A program made the position numbers and the translations under genes. DNA of 64,000 nt from Archangium_A sp049322495 (lineage in GTDB: Bacteria > Myxococcota > Myxococcia > Myxococcales > Myxococcaceae), in the NCBI GenBank assembly GCA_049322495.1, contig JBMORD010000145.1, forward strand, positions 46,111 to 110,110, in the 5' to 3' direction. The notes beneath the pieces are model-generated. The model did not search any database and had not been told where the DNA came from. It worked only from the letters and a program-made list of their open reading frames with translations. Of the stretch, positions 34,855-43,036 are shown in pieces (the first letter of the stretch is position 1; every line of letters begins with the position of its first letter).

Positions 34855-36102
34855 TCAGTCGCGCAGCAGCCGGAAGCCGATGGCGCGCCGCCCGAGCGCG
34901 CGCGCGGCGGTCACCCAGAGCATCATGAGCGGCTCGAGCACGCGGGCGCGCACCAGCGGCCCGGCGAACACCGGCTCGAAGCCCACGTCGCGCACCAGCT
35001 GCTCGACGAGCGCCCGCGCGCCGGGGTCGTCGCCGCAGAAGAAGTTCGCCGCGGGCCCGCTCGCGTACACCGGAGCGGCGAGGTTCTCGGCGCCCTGGGC
35101 GTTGAACGACTTGAAGACCTTCGTGGCGGGCAGCTTCTTCGCCAGCTCCTCGGCCCAGGAGGTGGTGTGTCCGTAGCTCAGGCTGAAGCCCGCCCCGACG
35201 TGGTTGGTGCAGTCGATGAGCACCTTGCCCGCGAGCTCCAGCGAAGGGAGCAGCGCCTCGACCGCCTGCGCGGGCACCGCCAGCGCCACCACCTCGCTCG
35301 CGGCGACCGCCTCGGCGGGCGTGGCCACCCGGGCGCCCGTCTCGCGCGCGAGGGCCTGCACCTCGGCGTCACCCGGCGAGCGCGCCCCGATGGTCACCCG
35401 GTGCCCGGCCCGGGCCCACGCACGCACCAGCCCGCCGCCGATGTTCCCCGCGCCGAGGACCGCGACGCTGCGCTCGGGGCTCGAGCGGACGGCCGGGGCG
35501 GGGCGCGCGCCGTCTCCTTCGAGGCGCAGGGCGATGCGTCGCCCGAGGCGCTCCACCATCGCGAGGTGGATCCACAGCACCGCCGCAGGCTCGAGCAGGC
35601 GCGCGTTCTTGAGCGGCCCCACGTCGACGGGCTCGAAGCCGAGATCCCGCGCGAGCCCCGCCGCGGTGGCGCGCGCCCCTGCGTCGTCGCCGCAGAGGAA
35701 GAGGGTCGCCGCCTGACCGCCCACCACCGGGTTCGCCATGATCTCCACGCCCACGGTGTTGAAGCACTTCACGACCTTCGCTGCCGGCACGAGCCGCTGG
35801 AGCGTCTCCGTCCCCGAGTCGGAGTGCCCGACGGCGAGCGCGAGGCCGGGCAGGAGCGGGTTCGAGGCGTCGAGGACGACCTTCCCCGCCAGCGGGCCGG
35901 TGGCCTTCACCACGTCGGCGAGCGCCGCGAAGGGCGTGGCGAGCACGACCACCTCCGCGCCCTCGACGGCCCGGCCCGGGTCGACCGCGCCGGGCGTCTT
36001 CGCGGGCTCTCGCACGCCGAGTGTCACCGCGTGGCCCCTGCGCGTGAGCGCCGCGGCGAGCGTCGAGCCGACCTGACCTGCACCGATGATGGCGATGTTC
36101 AT
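34855..36102 (-). CDS. Tandem-duplicated F420/NADP oxidoreductase-like (PF03807-type) protein
   Basis: A 415-residue protein made of two homologous halves of about 200 residues, each resembling F420-dependent NADP reductase/NADP-binding proteins. Half one begins MNIAIIGAGQVGS, half two (about 215) SVAVLGAGNIGGG; both retain the GxGxxG dinucleotide site. Both also repeat VVLATPF/VVALAVPA, KV(V/L)(L/I)D, KVVKCFNT/KVFKSFNA, and FLCGDDAGARATA/FFCGDDPGARALV, ending with LG(F/)EPV...GPL..AR.LEP. Single-domain homologues are about 200-220 residues, so this is a fused duplication. It lies 28 bases after the LysR gene on the same strand and is likely part of its regulon. Confidence 0.85.
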   Translation of the reverse strand: MNIAIIGAGQVGSTLAAALTRRGHAVTLGVREPAKTPGAVDPGRAVEGAEVVVLATPFAALADVVKATGPLAGKVVLDASNPLLPGLALAVGHSDSGTETLQRLVPAAKVVKCFNTVGVEIMANPVVGGQAATLFLCGDDAGARATAAGLARDLGFEPVDVGPLKNARLLEPAAVLWIHLAMVERLGRRIALRLEGDGARPAPAVRSSPERSVAVLGAGNIGGGLVRAWARAGHRVTIGARSPGDAEVQALARETGARVATPAEAVAASEVVALAVPAQAVEALLPSLELAGKVLIDCTNHVGAGFSLSYGHTTSWAEELAKKLPATKVFKSFNAQGAENLAAPVYASGPAANFFCGDDPGARALVEQLVRDVGFEPVFAGPLVRARVLEPLMMLWVTAARALGRRAIGFRLLRD

Positions 36103-36130
36103 GGGCCGGAGCGTGGGGCGGTCGGGCATT

Positions 36131-37114
36131 TCAGACCACTTCATTTGCTGCAACGGTGCGTTTCGCGCGGCGAGAGGGTCGCGGGTCGGTGCGCGTCTTC
36201 GCGCCCTTGTGGTGTCCCGGGGCCGCGCGCTCCGCGGCCGACACGAAGAGCTGCCGGAGCCACGCGTGCTCGGGCGACGAGTCCTGCCGCGGGTGCCACA
36301 GCAGGCTCAGCGCGTAGGGCCGCAGCGCGACCGGCGTCTCGAGCACCACGAGGTCGAAGGTGCGCGCGAACCGGGTGGCGAGGCGCTCCGAGATGGTGAG
36401 CACCGCGTCGGACTGGGACACGAGCTGCACCGCGGCCAGGAAGTAGGGGACCGCGCGCGTCACCCGCCGCTGGCGGCCGCGCTGGGCGAGCAGGTCGTCG
36501 AGATCTCCACCCGGCCGGCCGCGCGGCGCCACCTGCACGTGGTCGAGCTCGAGGAAGGTCTCGAGGTCGAGCCGGCCCTTCGCCGCCGGGTGCCCGCGCC
36601 GCAGCACGCTGACGAAGCGGTCGGTGAAGAGCACCCGGGTGCGCAGCTCCGGCGGGAGCTGGGCGTAGATGCCCACCGCGAGGTCGACGCTGCCCTCGCG
36701 CAGCATCGCGGCGTCGTCGGTCGAGATGGGGAGGAAGCGCAGCAGCGCGTCGGGCGCCGACCGCCGCGCGAGGTCGTCGAGGGCCGCGCCCAGCACCGTC
36801 ACCACGTGGTCGGTGGCGTTCACCCGGAACTCTCTCGTGAGCGTGCGCGGGTCGAACTTCGCCTGCGGCCGGAGCAGCGCGCGCGCCCGCTCGAGCGCCT
36901 CGTGCACCTCGTCCTTCATCGCCCGCGCGCGCTCGGTGGGCACCATGTCGCGGCCTGCGCGCACCAGCACCTCGTCGCCCAGCGTGCTCCGCAGCCTCGC
37001 GAGCGCGTGGCTCATCGCCGGCGTGCTCAGGCCGACGCGTCGGGCCGCGCGGGTGACGCTCAGCTCCTGCAGCAGCGCGTCGAGGGTCTCCAGCAGGTTG
37101 AGGTCGAGGTCCAT
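36131..37114 (-). CDS. LysR-family transcriptional regulator
   Basis: A 327-residue protein with a N-terminal winged HTH (DLNLLETLDALLQELSVTRAARRVGLSTPAMSHALARLR) and a periplasmic-binding-like effector domain (about 90-300). The C-terminus ends in a basic tail. The pattern resembles the NodD/NahR-type branch. It diverges from the DJ-1/PfpI gene, with a consensus LysR box between, and runs into the oxidoreductase gene 28 bases downstream. Confidence 0.93.
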   Translation of the reverse strand: MDLDLNLLETLDALLQELSVTRAARRVGLSTPAMSHALARLRSTLGDEVLVRAGRDMVPTERARAMKDEVHEALERARALLRPQAKFDPRTLTREFRVNATDHVVTVLGAALDDLARRSAPDALLRFLPISTDDAAMLREGSVDLAVGIYAQLPPELRTRVLFTDRFVSVLRRGHPAAKGRLDLETFLELDHVQVAPRGRPGGDLDDLLAQRGRQRRVTRAVPYFLAAVQLVSQSDAVLTISERLATRFARTFDLVVLETPVALRPYALSLLWHPRQDSSPEHAWLRQLFVSAAERAAPGHHKGAKTRTDPRPSRRAKRTVAANEVV

Positions 37115-37162
37115 GGCGTCGTCATAGCGCGACGGCGCAGTTGCAGGGGCTGAAACGAGAAG

Positions 37163-37177
37163 CTGCACGACATGCAG
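37163..37177. promoter_or_regulatory. LysR box: perfect CTGCA-N5-TGCAG with T-N11-A core
   Basis: The 15-bp perfect inverted repeat CTGCACGACATGCAG contains TGCA-N5-TGCA, a T-N11-A LysR consensus. It lies 49 bases from the LysR start and 62 from the rightward ATG, and is flanked by GAAACGAG direct repeats at 37152-37159 and 37183-37190. It is the likely binding site of the adjacent regulator. Confidence 0.65.
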
Positions 37178-37239
37178 ATGACGAAACGAGGTGCCCGCCG
37201 CACCTTGTCGTCCGCAGACACCCCAACCGGAGCAACGCC

Positions 37240-38010
37240 ATGAGCCTGATGGACCCCAACGTGATGAACCCGAAGAAGAAGAAGCGCGTCGCCATCGTCA
37301 TCTCGAACCGCGCGACCTCGAGCACCACCGGCTGGCCGGTCGGCTTCTGGTGGAGCGAGCTCACCCACCCGTACTTCGCCTTCAGCGAGGCCGGCTACGA
37401 GGTCGAGGTGTTCAGCCCGGCCGGCGGCGCCTGTGAGGCCGACGGCATGAGCGACCCGCGCGACGCCTCGGGGTACTCGGCCAGCGATCTCATCAGCCTC
37501 GGCTTCCTGTCGACGCCGAGACTGGCGGCGCTGGTGAGCGACACGAAGCCCGTGGCCAGCATCGAGGTGGCGAAGTTCGACGCCCTGGTGGTCGCCGGCG
37601 GCCAGGCGCCGATGTTCACCTTCGAGCAGGCGGCATCGCTGCAGCGCAAGTTCGTCGAGTTCTACGAGGCGGGGAAGGTGGCGGCGGCGCTGTGTCACGG
37701 CGTGGCGCTGCTCCGCTACGCGCGGCTGTCGAGCGGGGAGCTGCTCGCGAAGGGCAAGACGGTCACCGGCTTCGCCAACGTCGAGGAGGACTTCGCCGAC
37801 CAGGCGGTGTGGAGCATGAACCTCCTGCCGAAGGACCAGCACGTGATGCCGTGGCGCATCGAAGACGAGCTGAAGAAGGCGGGCGCCAACTTCGTGCAGG
37901 CCGGCCTGTGGCGCCCGTTCGCCGTGCGCGACGGCAACCTCATCACCGGGCAGCAGAACTTCTCGGGCGGCGAGACCGCGCGGCTCGTCATCGAGGCGCT
38001 GGGGCGCTGA
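37240..38010 (+). CDS. DJ-1/PfpI superfamily protein (type 1 glutamine amidotransferase-like)
   Basis: A 256-residue protein; CGGAG precedes the chosen ATG. It has the class I GATase-like fold with nucleophile elbow AALCHGVALL (Cys-His), an early WSELTHPYFAF Glu-containing loop and a DALVVAGGQAPMF strand. Length and motifs match the Hsp31-like DJ-1/PfpI members, known as chaperones, deglycases or glyoxalases. It probably handles reactive carbonyl or oxidative stress under control of the divergent LysR regulator. The next gene starts four bases after its stop. Confidence 0.88.
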   Translation: MSLMDPNVMNPKKKKRVAIVISNRATSSTTGWPVGFWWSELTHPYFAFSEAGYEVEVFSPAGGACEADGMSDPRDASGYSASDLISLGFLSTPRLAALVSDTKPVASIEVAKFDALVVAGGQAPMFTFEQAASLQRKFVEFYEAGKVAAALCHGVALLRYARLSSGELLAKGKTVTGFANVEEDFADQAVWSMNLLPKDQHVMPWRIEDELKKAGANFVQAGLWRPFAVRDGNLITGQQNFSGGETARLVIEALGR

Positions 38011-38013
38011 GCG

Positions 38014-38595
38014 ATGGACACCTCGTCCTCCCTGGCCGCGCCCGAGCCGGTCACCGTCGTCGTCACCCGCCGCGTCAGGGCCGGGCGCGAGCAGGCCTAC
38101 GAGGCGTGGCTCGAGCGCCTGCTGGCCGGGGCGAGCGCGCTGCCGGGCTACCTCGGGACCACCGTGCACCGCCCGCCCGCGGCGCAGCGCGAGTACACCA
38201 GCGTGTTCCGCTTCGACACCGTGGAGCACCTGCGGGCGTTCGAGCAGAGCGAGCTGCGCCGCCGCGCGCTGCTCGAGGTGACCGGGCTCGTCGAGGCCGA
38301 CGCGGTGTGGAGCCGGCTGTCGGGCCTCGAGTTCTGGTTCACCCCGCCGCCGGGGACGGTGGTGCCGCAGCCGTCGCGCTTCCGCATGGCGCTGGTGATG
38401 ATCGCCGTCGTCTACGGCCTCGTGCTGAGCCTCGGCGCGCTGGTGGGCGTGGTGCTCGCCGGGGTGCCCGCGCCGCTGCGGCTGCTGGTCACCATCACCA
38501 TCGAGGTCTCCCTCATGACCTGGGTGCTGATGCCGCGGCTGACCCGGCTCCTCGCGCCCTTCATCTACCCCAGGCCGAAGGCCGGGGAGCGCTGA
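38014..38595 (+). CDS. ABM-domain protein with C-terminal TM helices
   Basis: A 193-residue protein. Residues about 10-105 are an antibiotic biosynthesis monooxygenase (ABM)-type ferredoxin-like barrel: TVVVTRRVRAGREQAYEAWLERL, LPGYLGTTVHRP, EYTSVFRFDTVEHLRAFEQSE. Residues about 125-185 hold two TM helices. This fusion is common among quinol-oxidising or stress-linked ABM proteins in bacteria. It is co-transcribed with the DJ-1 gene (three-base gap) and is convergent with the glycosyltransferase gene. Confidence 0.85.
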   Translation: MDTSSSLAAPEPVTVVVTRRVRAGREQAYEAWLERLLAGASALPGYLGTTVHRPPAAQREYTSVFRFDTVEHLRAFEQSELRRRALLEVTGLVEADAVWSRLSGLEFWFTPPPGTVVPQPSRFRMALVMIAVVYGLVLSLGALVGVVLAGVPAPLRLLVTITIEVSLMTWVLMPRLTRLLAPFIYPRPKAGER

Positions 38596-38598
38596 GCT

Positions 38599-39528
38599 TC
38601 ACATGTCCTTCACGTGCGCGAGCGCCTTGAGCACCGTGCGGATGATGATCATCAGGTCGAGGCCGATGCTCCACCGCTTCTGGTACTCGAGGTCGAGCGC
38701 CACCACGTCGTCGAAGCTCTTCACGTGGCGGTTGCCGCTGGTCTGCCACAGGCCGGTGAGGCCGGGCTTCACCTCGAGGCGGCGCCAGTGCTCGGCGGAG
38801 TAGTGGCACACCTCGTCGAGCGTCGGCGGCCGCGTGCCCACCAGGCTCATCTCGCCCCTGAGCACGTTCCAGAACTGCGGGAGCTCGTCGAGGAGCGTCT
38901 TGCGCAGCACGCGCCCCACCTTCGTGATGCGCGGGTCACCGTTCTTCGGGCTGAAGAAGTGGGGGTCGCCGGCCTGCACGGTGAGCTTCAGCAGATCGGC
39001 GTTCGGCACCATGGTGCGGAACTTCCAGATGGGGAACTGCCAGCCGTGTCGCCCGACGCGGTGCTGCTGGAAGAAGATCGGCCCGCCGTCTTCGAGGTGG
39101 ATCGCCAGCGCGACGAAGGGCAGCACCGCGAGCGTGAGCCCGAGGCCGGCGAGCGCGCCGGTGACGTCGATGAGCCGCTTCACCTTGCTGTCGACCGACG
39201 GGTGGCGCGCGCCGTCGAAGTGCGCGGGCTCGTTCTCGACCGTCTGCTCCGCGAGGGCGGCGTCGACCTCCTGCTCGGTCGCCAGGCCCCACTGCTCGAG
39301 GAGCTGCCCGAGCATGACCCAGTGCCCCTGGTTGGCTTCCTTGCGCTGCTCTTCCAGCGCGCGCTCGAGGAGCTTCGGGTTGATGGCGCTGTGGTGCACC
39401 AGGACCTCGCCGAGCCGGCTCGCGGCGTGGTGCGCCAGGTGGCGGCGTCGCTCGTCGTGCTCTCGCGAATCGGTCAAGACCGGCTCAGCGGGAGGCTGCA
39501 CGGGGACGGCCGACGTCGAACTGCCCAT
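38599..39528 (-). CDS. Polyprenyl-phosphate sugar-1-phosphate (priming) transferase with N-terminal MshEN-like domain
   Basis: A 309-residue protein. Residues about 115-309 form a bacterial sugar transferase of the WcaJ/WbaP/ExoY type: KRLIDVTGALAGL TM segment, FFQQHRVGRHGWQFPIWKFRTM, LRKTLLDELPQFWNVLRGEMSLVGTRP, KPGLTGLWQ. It would start exopolysaccharide or O-antigen synthesis by loading a sugar phosphate on a lipid carrier. Residues about 36-95 (RLGEVLVHHSAINPKLLERALEEQ ... MLGQLLEQWGLATEQEVDAALAEQ) match the paired MshEN-like unit, which binds cyclic di-GMP in MshE. No other polysaccharide gene is near, so it is an orphan priming enzyme. Confidence 0.9.
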   Translation of the reverse strand: MGSSTSAVPVQPPAEPVLTDSREHDERRRHLAHHAASRLGEVLVHHSAINPKLLERALEEQRKEANQGHWVMLGQLLEQWGLATEQEVDAALAEQTVENEPAHFDGARHPSVDSKVKRLIDVTGALAGLGLTLAVLPFVALAIHLEDGGPIFFQQHRVGRHGWQFPIWKFRTMVPNADLLKLTVQAGDPHFFSPKNGDPRITKVGRVLRKTLLDELPQFWNVLRGEMSLVGTRPPTLDEVCHYSAEHWRRLEVKPGLTGLWQTSGNRHVKSFDDVVALDLEYQKRWSIGLDLMIIIRTVLKALAHVKDM

Positions 39529-39637
39529 GCGCCGGAGTGCATCAACCTTCGTGCCACCCCTCTCCGAGGGAGCCCGCGCGCGCCACCCGCACCCTTTTCA
39601 ATGCACGCCCGGTCAGCGCATCGCGTGCGTCGCGGCT

Positions 39638-41047
39638 TCACCCGAGTTGAACGAGCTCGGCGATATCTCCACGGACTTTCACGGACGGTGGCGGTGGATC
39701 ATTCCGCTGCGGCGAAAGGATGAAGCGGAGGCCGTGTTTCGGCGCGAGCGCAATGCCGTGCATGCCGCGGCTGACGTCAGAGCCGGCGACCAGCTCGAAG
39801 CGGAAGCGCTGCAGCAGCATGGGGAGCACCAGGCGGAGCACCAGGTTGGCGAGCGGCGCGCCGAGGCACATGCGCGCGCCGGCGCCGAAGGGCAGGTACT
39901 CGTACGCGCTGGGCTCGAGCCCGACCCACCGGTCAGGAAGGAACCGGCTCGGCTCGGGGAAGCGCTCGGGCGCGCGGTGGGTGACGAGCGGGCTGAGCAC
40001 GAGCGTGGTGCCCTTCGGCACGACGTGCGGGCCGAGCTTTGCTTGCTGCTGCGCGACGCGCATGAAGAGCATCGGCGCGGCGGGGAGCAGGCGCATGCTC
40101 TCCTTGATGACGGCGTCGAGCTTCGGCAGCCGCGCGAAGTCGGCCGGCGTCGGAGGCGCGCCGTGCAGCGTCGCGTCGAGCTCCTCCTGCAGCGCGCCGA
40201 GGGCGGCGGGGTGCTGCGCGAGGAGGAACAGCGTCCACGCGAGGGTCTGCGCGCCGGTGTCGTAGCCGGCGACGAAGAGGCCGTTGCACTCGCCCACCAG
40301 CTCGTCGTCGCTGAGCGACGCGCCGTCTTCGTCCTTCGCGAACATGAGCCGTGAGAGCGCGTCGGTGCCGCCTTCGCCCTGTGCACGGCGCGCGGTGATC
40401 AGCTCGCGCAGCCGCTGCTCGACGCGGCTGCTCAGCGCGAGCGCGCGGTGGAAGGGCAGCCCGGGGATCGCGAAGGGCAGGGCGATGGTGAGCGGGCTCG
40501 AGAGCGCCGCCAGCAGCGAGGCCTCGACGTGCGCGAGGTCTTCCTGCTCGTCGAGCGCGTCGAGGCCGAACAGCGCGCGAATGGCGATCGCCGCGGTGAG
40601 CTCGCGCACCTTCGCCGCCACGTCGACCGGCGTGAGCAGCGGCCAGCGGGCGAGGAGCGCGTCGGTCACCCGCACCACGTCGGGTGCGTAGCCTTCGATG
40701 GCCGCCTTCTGAAACGCGGGCTGCATCAGCCGGCGGCGGCGCCGGTGCTCTTCGCCGTTGCTGAAGGGCAGCACCTGGTTGAAGCGCGCGAGGCTGCTCC
40801 CCGGCGGCGACTTCACGGGGAACTCGGTGCTGTGCGCGAAGAGCGCGGGCTGCGTCATCACCTCCTGGTTGAGGGCGGCGCCGAAGGCGCAGATCAACGT
40901 CGCGCGGCGATCGACCACCGCCGCGATGGGGCCGTGGGTGCGCTCGAGCTCGAGCATCATGCCCACCGGGTCTCCGAAGAAGCGGAGCACGTTGAGCGGC
41001 GGCACGAGCGCGCGCGCGCCCCGGATGTCGACGGGTTCGGAGATCAT
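39638..41047 (-). CDS. Cytochrome P450
   Basis: A 469-residue P450. I-helix AGYDTGAQT (about residues 260-268), K-helix ExxR as KESMR (about 317), and haem loop FGAGARMCLGAP with Cys near 394. It is a soluble bacterial form without an N-terminal anchor. The C-terminal extension after the last strand is about 20 residues and Pro-rich. Substrate unknown; it resembles fatty-acid or terpenoid hydroxylases in length. No redox partner gene is adjacent. It diverges from SulP across 123 bases. Confidence 0.93.
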   Translation of the reverse strand: MISEPVDIRGARALVPPLNVLRFFGDPVGMMLELERTHGPIAAVVDRRATLICAFGAALNQEVMTQPALFAHSTEFPVKSPPGSSLARFNQVLPFSNGEEHRRRRRLMQPAFQKAAIEGYAPDVVRVTDALLARWPLLTPVDVAAKVRELTAAIAIRALFGLDALDEQEDLAHVEASLLAALSSPLTIALPFAIPGLPFHRALALSSRVEQRLRELITARRAQGEGGTDALSRLMFAKDEDGASLSDDELVGECNGLFVAGYDTGAQTLAWTLFLLAQHPAALGALQEELDATLHGAPPTPADFARLPKLDAVIKESMRLLPAAPMLFMRVAQQQAKLGPHVVPKGTTLVLSPLVTHRAPERFPEPSRFLPDRWVGLEPSAYEYLPFGAGARMCLGAPLANLVLRLVLPMLLQRFRFELVAGSDVSRGMHGIALAPKHGLRFILSPQRNDPPPPSVKVRGDIAELVQLG

Positions 41048-41079
41048 CGGAGCCAGAAGCTAGCCGTCCATCACCAAAC

Positions 41080-41096
41080 GGAATCGACTGTATTCC
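41080..41096. promoter_or_regulatory. Inverted repeat in the P450/SulP divergent region
   Basis: GGAAT-N7-ATTCC lies 33 bases before the P450 start in a locally AT-richer patch (catcaccaaacggaatcgactgtattc region). A candidate operator for the P450 gene. Confidence 0.35.
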
Positions 41097-41170
41097 CGAA
41101 GACCGGGGCGGCGCGAGCCGGGGCACCGTGCCCGCTACGCTCTCCCCCGAAGGATGAGAGAGAGGACGTC

Positions 41171-43036
41171 GTGGGACGAACGAGGACGGAGTACCCTGAG
41201 CCGACGCCGCTGCTGGCGTTGCCCGCCGCGGCGATGCGGGCGGTGCTGAAGGAAGGTTACGGCCGCGAGCAGCTCCAGAAGGACCTCGTCGCCGGCTTCC
41301 TGGTGGGCGTCATCGCGCTGCCGCTGGCCATGGCGCTGGCCATCGCGGTGGGCGTCGCGCCGCAGTACGGGCTGTACACGGCGATCATCGCCGGCTTCGT
41401 CACGCCGCTGCTCGGCGGCTCGCGCACGCAGGTGGTCGGCCCGACGGCGGCCTTCATCGTGGTGCTCGCGCCGGTCTACACACGCTTCGGCATGGGCGGC
41501 CTGGTGGTGAGCGGCCTGCTCGCGGGCGTGATGCTCATCGTGCTCGGGCTGCTGCGGGCGGGGCGGCTCATCGAGTTCATCCCCTTCCCCGTCACCACCG
41601 GCTTCACCGCGGGCATCGCCACCGTCATCGCCTTCCTCCAGCTCAAGGACCTCTTCGGCCTGAAGCTGGCGAGCGCGCCGGAGCACTTCTCGGAGCGCGT
41701 GGTGGCGATGTGGACCGCGCGGGGGACGACCGACTGGCACGAGCTGACCATCGGGCTGGTGACGCTGGTGGTGTTGCTGCTGCCGCGCCTGCCCGAGCCG
41801 CACCTCTCTCGGCTGCCGAAGCTCCTGGTGAAGGTGCCGGCGCCGCTGCTCGCGCTGCCGATCGGCGCGCTCACCGCGCTGGCGCTCTCGCGCGGGCTCG
41901 AGGGCTTCCACGTCGAGACCATCGGCACCCGCTTCCACTCGGTGGTCGACGGCGTCAGCGTGGCCGGCATTCCGCGCTCGCTGCCGAGCTTCACCTGGCC
42001 GTGGAACATGCCGGGCGCCGACGGGCAGCCGGTCGGGCTGTCGCTCGAGCTGGTGCGCACCCTGGTGCCCTCGGCCTTCACCATCGCCATGCTCGCGGCC
42101 ATCGAGTCGCTGCTCTCGGCGGTGGTCGCCGACGGCATGGCGCGCACGCGTCACGACCCCGACGCCGAGCTGGTCGCGCTGGGCGTGGGCAACGTGCTCG
42201 CCCCGTTCTTCGGCGGCATCCCCGCGACCGGAGCCATGGCCCGCACCGCGTCGAACTACAAGTTCGGCGGCCGCACGCCCGTGGCGGCGATGGCGCACGC
42301 GGTGACGGTGCTGCTGGCCATCGTGCTGCTCGCGCCGCTGCTGGCGTACCTCCCGATGGCCAGCCTCGCCGCGCTGCTGCTGGTGGTGGCGTGGAACATG
42401 TCGGAGGCCGAGCACTTCGTGCACACCATCCGCGTGGCGTCGAAGAGCGACGTGGCGGTGCTGCTGGCCTGCTACGGCCTGACGGTGCTGTTCGACATGG
42501 TCATCGCGGTGACCGCCGGCGTGCTGCTCGCGTCGGTGCTCTTCATCCGCCGCATGGCCACCACCTCGCACGGGCGCCTGGTGAAGGACACGCACCGCGA
42601 CCTGCCCGGCCCGCTGCCGAAGGGCGTGGTGGTCTACGACCTCGTGGGGCCGCTCTTCTTCGGCGCCGCCGAGCGCGCGCTGGGCGCGATGCGGGCCATC
42701 GACGGCTCGGTGAAGGTGCTGGTGCTCAACCTCGAACAGGTGCTCACCGTCGACGCCACCGGCCTCGTCGCCCTCGAGGGCGTGCTCGAGGAGATGCGGC
42801 ACCACGGCATCAAGGTGCTCCTGTGCGGCGCGCCCCCCGCGGCGAAGCGGCTGTTCGATCGCGCGGGCCTCAAGCCCGAGCCGGGCAAGCTCGCCTACTG
42901 CGACGACCTCGAGGCCGCGTGGAACCTGCTCGGCGGCATCATCGAGAAGCACCAGCGCAAGCACGTGGGTCCGGTGCGGCTCCACGCGCTGCAGCGCCAC
43001 AAGCTGTCCATCCGCAACCCGCGGCACACCGGCTGA
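41171..43036 (+). CDS. SulP-family anion transporter with STAS domain
   Basis: A 621-residue membrane protein; a GTG at 41171 preceded by GAGAGG is chosen, as earlier frame is the antisense of the P450 gene. The transport domain (about 25-440) contains the SulP pattern PLAMALAIAVGVAPQYGLYTAIIAG, FVTPLLGGSRTQVVGPTAAF, and an ATGAMARTASNYKFGGRTP loop. A cytosolic STAS domain (about 475-590; VLVLNLEQVLTVDATGLVALEGVLEEM) follows. SulP proteins carry sulfate, bicarbonate or dicarboxylates; substrate cannot be told here. Confidence 0.94.
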   Translation: MGRTRTEYPEPTPLLALPAAAMRAVLKEGYGREQLQKDLVAGFLVGVIALPLAMALAIAVGVAPQYGLYTAIIAGFVTPLLGGSRTQVVGPTAAFIVVLAPVYTRFGMGGLVVSGLLAGVMLIVLGLLRAGRLIEFIPFPVTTGFTAGIATVIAFLQLKDLFGLKLASAPEHFSERVVAMWTARGTTDWHELTIGLVTLVVLLLPRLPEPHLSRLPKLLVKVPAPLLALPIGALTALALSRGLEGFHVETIGTRFHSVVDGVSVAGIPRSLPSFTWPWNMPGADGQPVGLSLELVRTLVPSAFTIAMLAAIESLLSAVVADGMARTRHDPDAELVALGVGNVLAPFFGGIPATGAMARTASNYKFGGRTPVAAMAHAVTVLLAIVLLAPLLAYLPMASLAALLLVVAWNMSEAEHFVHTIRVASKSDVAVLLACYGLTVLFDMVIAVTAGVLLASVLFIRRMATTSHGRLVKDTHRDLPGPLPKGVVVYDLVGPLFFGAAERALGAMRAIDGSVKVLVLNLEQVLTVDATGLVALEGVLEEMRHHGIKVLLCGAPPAAKRLFDRAGLKPEPGKLAYCDDLEAAWNLLGGIIEKHQRKHVGPVRLHALQRHKLSIRNPRHTG

